A stretch of 64,000 bases of DNA, taken from Solen grandis (lineage: Eukaryota; Mollusca; Bivalvia; Adapedonta; Solenidae). Positions 55,313 through 64,000 of this stretch are shown here, in pieces. A model generated the notes under the pieces. The model did no database searches. It had not been told where the DNA came from and saw only the letters and a program-made list of their open reading frames with translations. Both the position numbers and the translations under genes were made by a program. The DNA is taken from the NCBI GenBank assembly GCA_021229015.1, contig CM037784.1, forward strand, positions 63,995,258 to 64,059,257. The letters are read 5' to 3'. Position 1 is the first letter of the stretch. Each line of letters begins with the position of its first letter.

Positions 55313-57533
55313 GTAAATGCATTATGAAAATTAAACAGTATCACAATTATTTACTAAGCATCATGTGTTTCAGTTGCATGAGTGCCATTGTATGCAGGTA
55401 TTGAATAAACATAAGAAGATATAAAAAAGATTAGTTTTTGAAACGTACCCCACCTACATTGTAAAGCCAGCAATATAAGCGCAGCATGGCGAAAATTTAT
55501 ATTTAGATTTTTATATCCCTGGCCAGGATTTAAACTTTGATGTTTTTTTAGCCGAGCCACCAAAGCCACATGATATGAGAACCCACTTCACCACAATTGA
55601 GCTTTTTTCAAAATTTAATATCTAGCCACTGCCATTACTGGTGTTGTGAATTCGCGCTCAATGCCACCTTCATAAAAAAGTCGATTTTTTATTCACAATT
55701 TTCAGAAAAACAATGCATAATTTTCACAAACAGAGCTGAGGTGTACCGGGCTCAATTTTTTGAATAACAATTCAAGAACACATCCAAAATTAAGGTGCCT
55801 TAATAGTCAATATTGACTATTAGCAGTATAAAGTTCAAGTTGAAGTATTCATTATGTCTTTAATCAGGAGATGTTCTATAAAGATTTAAGATATCTCCTG
55901 CTTTAATAAAGACTTATCTTTTGCTTGTCACCTAGTATATTAATGTTTTAAATGCAAAAACAAGTGTCTGACTTCCATTATTATTTTGAATCTCTTACAT
56001 ACCTACAGATGGATTAATTTATTTAAGAAAATACACAAAAGTAACATGCCATCAACTGTCTGTGTCTTAATCCAACTCTTAATGGTTTTTTTTCCAGACA
56101 GTAAAAATTACTGCTTGACTATAAATCAAGATTTTTTACGCAAAACAAATATATTTATAGAAGGAATAAGTCAAATTGATATTTAAGGTTCAGTTAAGTT
56201 GCTGCTTTACTATTGTCCAATCTTCAAGTCAAAACAGATGGAAGATTTGCTATAGAAAGATCTATACAATAATTTTTACAGGCCAAATTCTTGCTGCTGC
56301 CTTTCCCAGTAATATTAAGTAACATTTAATTACTATATCACAAATATAACCTTAATACTAGGGTATGATTGGATAAGAAAAAAGAGAAAAAAAATCTATG
56401 CAGTTTCTAATGTAAAGCTTTCATTTCTTAATATTCACTTATAACGTTAGTAAAATTTAAACAAAAATTATGAAGCTTAAATGTCTGTACATAGCAACTT
56501 CCCTTTCATAGATCTACATAACATTTTTTCAACCATATTTTTATTTTCGTTTTCATTTTACCATGTATATATCAAAAGAGTCCAAAGGTAAGTATAATGA
56601 TTAACAATTGATGTATATAAAATTATTGTATCTACAAAGTATCATTTTCAGACTCAGGTAAATACGAAATATTTCTGTACTTACCGATTTATCATGGTGT
56701 AAGAGTTACCTCTCTTTATTTTCCGCTCGTGAAATTTGGCTCCGCCTTTAAATCTTCGCCTATTTCCGTGATACTGCCATATATGGAAGTTGCAAAATCG
56801 TCTACAAATGTTAATCGCGTAGAAATGTAAAAGTCAAGTATGCAGTTGTAAACCTGATAGTGTTATCTGATGTGGCTCCATTCTCGAACGTCGTGATGTA
56901 CGGCGTAAAACGTGTCGTGTATTTCGTTGTATATTTCGTAAATTTGAGTTTGAAAATAATAAATATTATTTGCATTTTATCTTAGCTGCATGTTACCAAA
57001 TTACATTCTAGAAGTAAAAACGTTACTAGTTAAATCGAGATAATCAAAACGCACAATACGAGCACAATATATACCTTTCGGATAAACGTTTATACTTTTA
57101 CAAATCTGTTTAGTTGAACCGAAGTATAAATTGTCATGATTACAAGGCTGGAATTTTGGCAACGAATAGCCTCCATACTTCTCGGCCTCAGCGACCAAAT
57201 GTACGTTTGTATGAAGCCCGTGTCTTGATTACCTCCAAGAGGCGACATGACATGGCCGCGTTTTGCCGGAACATGCAGCGCATATCTGGGGTATGTTGAA
57301 GCACAGAGTTAACATTACTAACTGCTCAATAGTCGTTGAATGAACTGCGTCGGCACGCCATCGAGAGATTGGCTTCCATTAACGTTTCATACAAAGGTAC
57401 TTTGACCGATGAGGCATATTTTATAACCAACGCAATTTAAACAAAATTGGAATAAAATGACAAAAATCCTAAAAATTCATACAGCATGCCTCAGTAGATG
57501 AACTGAAACATATTTAACCACTGGTAAGAAGTA
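55313..57533. other. No feature seen; possible intron
   Basis: AT-rich. It would be intronic if the first exon above is real. An acceptor-like TTTTTTTTCCAG occurs at about 56085-56097 and a donor-like AAAGGTAAGTA at about 56584-56594, but the sequence between them carries no extended frame. Confidence 0.4.
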
Positions 57534-57775
57534 TTAACCCTTTCCCTCATATATACTCATTTTGACACCCTCAATAGGTATCATATAAAGCCTGATCTGC
57601 AGAAAACCACAGTTAAACCTTACCAAATTTATTTACAAAATCCTCATTTCCAGACCACTGAGGAGCAGCGAACAGCATAAAACCTGATCAGCCTGCGAGT
57701 TACTCGCAGGCTGATCTGGTTTTATGCTGTTCGCATAGGTCTTTTTATGGTGTCCTCTATGAGGGAAAGGGTTAA
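57534..57775. mobile_element. piggyBac-like MITE, best copy, with long hairpin
   Basis: It starts TTAACCCTTTCCCTCATA and ends TATGAGGGAAAGGGTTAA: an 18-bp perfect inverted pair including the TTAA targets. The centre (57668-57734) is a 67-bp palindrome of two 33-bp arms with one mismatch and a one-base loop, beginning GCGAACAGCATAAAACCTGA. It has no coding content. Copy 1 at 37444-37669 has decayed arms. Confidence 0.85.
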
Positions 57776-58099
57776 ATGCCAGATTACGAACTACTGCAGC
57801 CGTTTATGTCATGAAATATATTTTCCTCTACGGAGTTGTTGTGCATTGCAAACTATCCAGTATTTTATTTTATTTTTCCATTTTGTCTTTACAAACAAAT
57901 GTATATTACATGCTCTTTAATGTATTTGTAAGTTTTAATTTGAAGCTGTTCATCGACTTTTATCTCCCTTATCATACTAAACGCTGAAATCGCTGATAGA
58001 GTATATGCTTAAACTGAGAAAGAACATATATCTCATCACACAAGTACGGAATACCGTTAGGGCCATCGCCACTGGCTGAATTGTTAAGGTACCCGATAC
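57776..58099. other. No feature seen
   Basis: AT-rich single-copy-looking DNA. Confidence 0.5.
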
Positions 58100-58455
58100 A
58101 CGACAGTACGATGATGATAATGCGATATCACGATGTTACGACGACGATAACGCGAGACAACGATGATGATACAACGATAGCACGATGATGATACTGCGAG
58201 AACAAGAGATAACGATGATGATAATGCGATATAGTATCGTGCTATCATCATCGTGCCATCGCGGTATCACCATCGTGCTGTCGCGTTGTCGTACTCTCGC
58301 GTTATCATCATCGTACTGTCGTAGTATCATCATCGTGCTCTCGAGTTATCACCATCGTACTGTTGTACTATCATCATCGTGCTCTCGTGTTATCATCATC
58401 GCACTGTCGTACTATCATGATCGCACTGTCGTACTATCACCATCGTGTTATCGCC
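58100..58455. repeat. 22-bp array that reverses orientation
   Basis: Left of about 58232, units read ACGATGATGATAATGCGATA and variants. Right of it they read the reverse complement, ATCATCATCGTGCTCTCG and variants. Most units are 22 bp, with some of 30 or 38 bp. The block forms a large imperfect palindrome. The opposed frames 58136-58333 and 58185-58493 are repeat translations. Confidence 0.85.
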
Positions 58456-59154
58456 TTCCGGTGAGCATGCGCGAAGAACTGAACACAACCTAGCAAGCAA
58501 AAGTAGCGAACAATAAGCTCAGCAAGCAATAAGTTTCAGAGTTATCCCGCCTGACGAAATCGACAATTCCCTATCCTATTTTCGGGAATTTACCGGACAA
58601 CAGGAAATTATCAGCACAATCTATCAAGCAATAGTGAAAGAAATGATAATATTTGATATCAATAAAAACTACTGGTTAATCAAAACGGCAAAATTCAAAC
58701 TCTTATATATTTTAAACAGTGTATTAAATATGATAACTACATTGATTACACCAGGAAATATTTTTTTCTGTTATATTAAAGGAAGATAGTGGACTGTACA
58801 CACTGTACAGTACTGTCTAATGTTGATCAATAAACAAGTAGGTACCGCAGAGTAATTAACTACATTGTAGTTATATGGTTGATTTAAACACCATATTAAT
58901 AACTTTAGGAAAGTAAAACAACAACATATATCAGAAAGATAAAAACATTATAATTTAATCTATCAGACCAGATCAGTTCAGAAGATATTCTATATAATAT
59001 AAAGGGCCTGATCTGACTTATATACTTATATATAGGGCTAAATTATAATATTTATATATGTATTAAATATACACTTTAAGAATTTTTTTTCACAATTAAG
59101 ATATATACAAAATAATATTTACAATATAATACAGGGCTTTCCAACTTCATTATT
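58456..59154. other. No feature seen
   Basis: AT-rich, with GCAAGCAA-type words at about 58492-58533. Confidence 0.5.
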
Positions 59155-59712
59155 ATTTAGGTCTATGTAATGGCTACAAAATAAAACCAAGTATGGGTCT
59201 CAATCATATCCAGGTCAGAAGTTATACCAAATTCTTATATGTTTATATAGTCCTAAAGGCAAAATTTTGCCGTTAGTAGCCATATAGATGACTATAAATC
59301 GAAACGCAATCAATGTGACCCCATAAGACTAAGTATAGGCATGTAGTATGATGTAATAGCTACAAAATAAGACCAAGTATGGGTCTTAATCATATCCAGG
59401 TCAGAAGTTATACCGAAATCTTATATGTTTATATAGACCTAAAGGCAAAATTTTGCCGTTCATAGCCATATAGATAACTATAGATGGAAACCCAATCAAT
59501 GTGACCCCATAAGACTAGGTATAAGCATGAAGCAGGATGTAATAGCTACAAAATAAGACCAAGCATGGGTCTCTATCATATCTAGGTCAGAAATTATATC
59601 AAATTGTTATATGTGTAAATTGTCCTAATGCAAATATTAGCCGTTCGTACCCACATAGATGACTATAGATCGAAACTCAATCAATGTGACCCAATAAAAC
59701 TAGGTAAAGTAT
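59155..59712. repeat. 186-bp satellite, three tandem units
   Basis: TGTAATGGCTACAAAATAA and its variant TGTAATAGCTACAAAATAA start at 59166, 59352 and 59538, an exact 186-bp period twice. Units 1 and 2 contain the perfect palindrome GGCAAAATTTTGCC; unit 3 has lost it. Divergence among units is low, and unit 3 is the most different. The array stops where the CpG-rich block starts. Confidence 0.9.
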
Positions 59713-59719
59713 GGTGGCT

Positions 59720-60171
59720 GATTTCTGCCATTTCGTGTTTCGTGCCGCGGGGCGAGATTTCGCCCCGAAATGTCGAAATCTCGGGCGAGATTTGGGGGGG
59801 AAAGGGCGAAAACACGAAAATGCCAGTATTTGGGGCGAGATTTTGGGGCGAAAACTCGAAATTTCGGGCCCCCCAACACGAACATAGTATTTCGTCATTT
59901 GCCCCCAAAAATCGCCCCGAGATTTCGGCATTTCGTGTTTTCGACATTTCGCCACGAAATTTTGCCCCGAGATTTTGACATTTCGGGGGAAATCTCGCCC
60001 CGCGGCACGAAATAATCAAATTTTTTCGTCCCTTTTTTGACATTTTTCCTGGCGCCCCGCCAAACCCCCCGGCGAGGGAAACCAACATTTTTGCATTTCG
60101 GGGGGAAATCTCGCCCCCCGGCACGAAATTCAATATTTCGTCTTTTTGCTTTTCGTGCGGCGCCCCCCCAA
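59720..60171. repeat. CpG-rich foldback block ending at a gap
   Basis: The left arm starts TTTCGTGCCGCGGGGCGAGA (59738-59774). The right arm (59977-60012) is its reverse complement with a 2-bp deletion. A third, related arm is at about 60091-60128. GGGGCGA/TCGCCCC forms small hairpins within arms. The words TTTCG and CGAAA and the dinucleotide CG are very frequent, in sharp contrast to AT-rich flanks. Both strands stay open (59628-59978, 59681-60133), giving low-complexity Pro/Arg/Phe-rich translations that I do not treat as genes. Confidence 0.8.
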
Positions 60172-60271
60172 NNNNNNNNNNNNNNNNNNNNNNNNNNNNN
60201 NNNNNNNNNNNNNNNNNNNNNNNNNNNNNNNNNNNNNNNNNNNNNNNNNNNNNNNNNNNNNNNNNNNNNNN
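60172..60271. other. Assembly gap (100 N)
   Basis: Exactly 100 N, placed where the CpG-rich foldback meets the retrotransposon ORF1. The real length is unknown. Confidence 1.
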
Positions 60272-60676
60272 GACACAGAAAAATGCGAGTCTCTAGTCAA
60301 AGAGCTCATCAAAACGCATCTAGAGATAGACCCGCGTGAAATGACATTTGACCGAGCCCACAGGCTAGGGGGCAGGAATGCACGTAAGCCACGCCCCATT
60401 GTGGTCAAGTTCCATTCATATAATGATCGTGAAACTGTTCGATCCAAATCACTCGATGAAACGACCAAAATGAAACTAAGGGACCATCGGCTGGGAGTCG
60501 GTGCTCAAACCCCACAGGAGTATCGAGACGCCCGACGAGCCTTCATACCTATCGCGAAGCAAGAACATGCCCGAGGTAATCAGACAAGAATCACCGGGAC
60601 CAAATTCTTCGTCAACAATGTGCTGACGAAAAGATTCATGGACGGTGATGTGTGTGTTGTATCCCCTAGAAACTAG
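60272..60676 (+). pseudogene. Non-LTR retrotransposon ORF1, C-terminal part
   Basis: The open frame after the gap encodes about 134 residues ending at a TAG (60674-60676). It contains FDRAHRLGGR (about 60346-60375), the motif found in ORF1 proteins of L1-like and related non-LTR elements, followed by PRPIVVKFHSYNDRE, which continues the RNA-binding-domain pattern of that family, and a basic C-terminus. ORF1 proteins coat the element RNA and act as nucleic acid chaperones. The N-terminus is lost in the gap. ORF2 starts within about 10 bp of the stop, as in a compact bicistronic element. This segment itself has no internal stop. Confidence 0.8.
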
Positions 60677-60683
60677 GCCAGTC

Positions 60684-61656
60684 ATGAGAAGTGTTTGAAA
60701 TAAAATCGTGGAATGTCAACGGCCTAGCACGAAAATTATGTGACCCGGACTTTATTGAGACCATAAAAAGTCATGACATTGTTTTTCTCCCAGAGACATG
60801 GGTTGCGAACAACACTTGTGTGAACCTTGAAATTGCTGACTATGAATGTTTTCATGTATATGGTTATAAGTCGATACGTACTAATAGAGGCCGTTATAGT
60901 GGCGGAATAGCTGTTTATTACAAACAAAATTTATCAATATATGTAGAAGTTGTTTAAAATCATCAGTTTGGTATTATGTGGACCAAATTAAGTAGCATTT
61001 TATTTCCATTCGATGAAAATGTATATATATGTAACTTATATATTCCTCCATACAATTCAAATGTAATAAGATTTCGATTTTTTTGAGGAATTTGAAGCAG
61101 GAATTGAAAATGTTTTGTTGTAGGGGATCTTAATAATAGAACTTCAACTATTACAGATTTTATTGAATATGATAAAACGTTCGATGTTGATGGTTTAATA
61201 ACTGATAATTCGGATATTACATCAAGGGTATCTAAAGATCGCATACTTGATAATCAAGGTAAACGCCTAATAGAGATATGCTGCAGTACATCTCTTATAA
61301 TAGCAAATGGTCGATTACATAATGACTCAGAAACCGGGAATTATACGTTTTACTCAACTAATGGAGCAAGTGTTGGCGATTATTTTCTTACACACCCGAA
61401 TGACATGAAATATATAAAAGATTTCAGTATTGATAATCCCTCCGAATTCTCTGACCATTGTAGCATATCAATTCTTTTGCAAACTAAAAAAGATGCATTT
61501 ACATATAATAATGATAATGAAAGTAACATTAATGTCGATAGTATGGATAATCAATATATACGATTCGATGAAGAGAAGGTCGAAGAATTTAAACATAATC
61601 TGACACAAAAACAAAATGATATCCAACAATGCATAGATTCGATGCAGGAAAAGTAG
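60684..61656 (+). pseudogene. Non-LTR retrotransposon ORF2, APE-type endonuclease part
   Basis: The frame opens with FEIKSWNVNGL, whose Asn residues are typical of the first catalytic motif, then FLPETW (the Glu motif), then GGIAVYYK. A TAA at 60955-60957 interrupts it, but the same frame continues with YICNLYIPPYNS. Two compensating frameshifts between about 61080 and 61120 lead to VVGDLNNRTS, then NYTFYSTNGAS, DYFL and finally FSDHCSI (the SDH motif). These are the ordered motifs of the endonuclease that nicks target DNA. The sequence stops at 61656, before any RT domain, and a 43/44-bp tandem array follows. One stop and two indels make it inactive. Confidence 0.9.
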
Positions 61657-61714
61657 ATTGTGATATATTTTGTATTTTGTTATTTTCTAAGTATTTTCTT
61701 AGTATTTTGAATTC

Positions 61715-62260
61715 AGATTCAAAATCTTAATGTCCAATGTCGTGAACGTCGCGTGCGACATTCAAAATCTGAATGTCCAATGTCGCGAATGTCGTGCCGT
61801 GACATTCAAAATCTGAATGTCCAATGTCGTGAATGTCGCGTGCGACATTCAAAATCTGAACGTCCAATGTCGCGATTGTCGTGCCGTGACATTCAAAATC
61901 TGAATGTCCAATGTCGTGAATGTCGCGTGCGACATTCAAAATCTGAACGTCCAATGTCGCGAATGTCGTGCCGCGTCATTCAAAATCTGAATGTCCAATG
62001 TCGTGAATGTCGTGCCGCGACATTCAAAATCTGAATGTCCAATGTCGTGAATGTCGCGTGCGACATTCAAAATCTGAATGTCCAATGTCGCGAATGTCGT
62101 GCCGCGACATTCAAAATCTGAATGTCCAATGTCGTGAATGTCGTGCCGCGACATTCAAAATCTGAATTTCTAATGTCGTGAATGTCGCGTGCGACATTCA
62201 AAATCTGAATGTCCAATGTCTTATGTCGTGAATAGTGAGAGTTGAATGTCGTATGTTGTA
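61715..62260. repeat. 43/44-bp hairpin array, about 11 units
   Basis: GACATTCAAAATCTGAATGT recurs at 61757, 61801, 61844, 61888, 61931, 61975 (one change), 62019, 62062, 62106, 62150 and 62193. Spacings are mostly alternating 44 and 43. Units ending GCGTGC (43) and GTGCCGT/GTGCCGC (44) alternate, a dimeric higher-order pattern of 87 bp, broken twice. Each unit holds an 8-bp inverted pair, GACATTCA against TGAATGTC, with a 5-base loop. The array decays at its right edge. The frames on both strands at 61727-62154 are repeat translations. Confidence 0.95.
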
Positions 62261-64000
62261 TGTCGTATGTCGAGCCAACTTCACACAGCCAATTATATTA
62301 AGTATGTGGGCGTTTCTCCTGAAAGCTGAACTTGCAATATAAGTCACACTACTTGGTTTTACAATTTGAAAAAAAAAAAACATCCTTAATAACTCGTATA
62401 TCATCATCTCCTCACAAAATAAATGAGCCTCGTTGTTTTATGAGGTTAGCATGTTCTCGTTTTATCATTATAGCTCTTTCTCTATTGCCAGCATAAATAT
62501 CTTGTATGCCTCTTCTCCGTCTACTAAATCTCTGAATTGCTGAACAATATAAGATAGCATGAAATCTCGTCTATCACGAGACCTGCCTTACATCAATTAA
62601 TAATACCTCTGTACCGTTTGTTTTGTCATGCCAGATAAATGTTCTCATAGACAATTGTGTGGTATGGTTTACTACTATTACTACTGATAATTATTAATAA
62701 CAATAATAATCATCATCATCATCGATGTTGTTGCTGAAGTTATTATTGACATTTTCATATTAATCGGTTATTTCTTCTTGTGGACTGGAGTGAGGGGGGT
62801 TTAAAGTTGCAATACAACCCTAAATTACGCAATGAATACAGAAAATAAGGTGAAAGTATGAAAATTTAATCTTTCATTTGAAGACATGCAAAATATTGCC
62901 ATTAAATGTAAAACGATTAGCCAGATTGATATCGATAGAATCACTGATGTATGAAATGACTGTCAGAAATAATTCCCCCCACCCCTTCACGAAGATTTCC
63001 GAATATTTACATGAAAATTTCCGGAAGGATCGAGCTCTGTCACGTAGTCAGATCAGCCCTCGTAGGTCTTGCATAATCATAAGCGTTTGTATGGCGAGTG
63101 TCCGCATGTCTAACCCGGGCACGGCAACACGATTTTTCGTGTGAAAGTTGAGGTGTGTGTATATACTATATATGTCATGCACCCGTTGGTCAAACAATCC
63201 ACAAATGTTCTTTAGAGAAAATGAATTTATGTTTTCTTTAGTAGCATTTCACTTGTGTTTCAGCGGAGAAATATTTTAATAACGCTGAGCATTATACTTC
63301 TAGATGAAGTAGTGCATGCACTTCTATTTTTGATGGCTTGTACATGTATTTATATAAATGAGGCAGTTTCCGGAACTTGTTAGAAACGACCAAATCGGTA
63401 GCCGTGATATTGCGATCACTTTATTGTAGATAATCCGTAAGTATTATAAAGGATCAGGCGTGTTTCTATAAACATTTTCTGTACCGAAGGTCCATTACAG
63501 GTGATAAATGTCCATGATTTATTACAAACTGAGAGAAAAAAAGCCTTCCCTCGGGCCCATAATAAATGTATAATTCCACAAGACTAGATCACCCTCTTCC
63601 TAGTAACTCTACACCTCAGGACCATTATCAGACTGTTTCTCATTAATTAATAACAGTAGTTAGAGCGCAAGGTATGTCAGCTTGCCTACGTGTTTCACTC
63701 GGGTTGAAGAGTCAGTCCATTATAAGAAATGACCAACTCTGTCATAATTCTGCATCATTATATTTGCAGAAGAATATAGTTTGGAGGTCTCATGTTACTT
63801 TACGCTAAATAACAAAGAACCACCGACACAGTCATCGTTCTTTGTACCAGAAAAGACATAATCATCATGGAATGACTTTGAGGCTTATCAGCTTATCTGT
63901 GACTAGTGAATATTAGATGGGGCTTTCCTATATCGGCTTTGACAGTCTTCGCTTATTAAGGTAGGGTGTCGATATTGTCATGTTATTAAGGATACTGTGA
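62261..64000. other. No clear feature
   Basis: AT-rich. There is a short AAT/ATC microsatellite at about 62694-62725 and a poly-A at about 62369-62380. The plus frame 62878-63144 has no family signature, although its end (gtgtccgcatgtctaacccg) hints at an eroded tRNA-like SINE head. No gene is supported to the window end. Confidence 0.45.

Noticed and set aside
56085..56594. Internal exon between an acceptor-like TTTTTTTTCCAG and a donor-like AGGTAAGT
   Set aside because: About 490 bp with stops in all frames and strong AT bias. The motifs are expected by chance.
59681..60133. 150-codon minus-strand frame with Pro/Arg-rich translation
   Set aside because: It lies wholly in the CpG-rich foldback repeat, and several other frames on both strands are open too, as expected from repeat composition.
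61727..62154. Frames on both strands through the 43/44-bp array
   Set aside because: Repeat translations. The unit is nearly self-complementary, which explains similar peptides on both strands.
61715..62260. CRISPR-like array
   Set aside because: Units are contiguous without unique spacers and the setting is a eukaryotic nuclear genome, so it is a minisatellite.

Overview
The window looks like an anonymous stretch of an AT-rich invertebrate nuclear genome, most likely a marine bivalve or other mollusc. The grounds are a eukaryotic nuclear tRNA gene, many tRNA-derived SINEs, decayed non-LTR retrotransposons, many MITE-like palindromes, and a tandem-repeat-bearing element resembling those described from oysters and clams. 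Two runs of exactly 100 N are assembly gaps. The species is inferred from repeat style only.

The only intact functional gene I can defend is a tRNA-Leu(CAG) at 53188-53271 on the minus strand. No host protein-coding gene is recognisable. The longest open frames are retrotransposon remnants or frames running through tandem repeats. A TATA and GC-box promoter with a possible noncoding first exon (55158-55312, plus strand) is the best hint of a host Pol II gene.

Layout. 1-15 kb: unique AT-rich DNA with SINE pieces, a degenerate 33-bp minisatellite, a perfect-ended hairpin element (5275-5411) and long-inverted-repeat elements (9012-9531, 10713-10893). 15-22 kb: a 54-bp minisatellite, then an 81-bp array (20454-21244) abutting a TA-flanked MITE. 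22-31 kb: SINEs, a hairpin cluster (25772-26693), and the 3' end of a non-LTR element (27612-28290, minus). 31.7-34.6 kb: a candidate 2.9-kb foldback element bounded by the exact 9-bp direct repeat GTCTGCGTG. 37-42 kb: a TTAA-flanked MITE inside a GTA-rich array, then a reverse-transcriptase pseudogene (38945-42238) split at its catalytic motif A by a 1.47-kb element carrying 7.8 copies of a 161-bp repeat.

43-51 kb: a gap, a possible hAT-like element, and a 1.48-kb sequence in three tandem copies (46019-50840) with recurrent minus-strand splice-donor-like motifs. 51-58 kb: the tRNA, MITEs, the promoter candidate and a TTAA MITE with a 67-bp near-perfect hairpin. 58-62 kb: a dense repeat block made of a 22-bp array that reverses orientation, a 186-bp satellite trimer, a CpG-rich foldback running into a gap, a broken retrotransposon ORF1 plus endonuclease, and a 43/44-bp hairpin array. 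62-64 kb is mostly unique.

The genes do not form a pathway. The coherent story is layered transposition: retrotransposons are hit by DNA elements, arrays grow inside or next to mobile elements, and point decay affects all of them.
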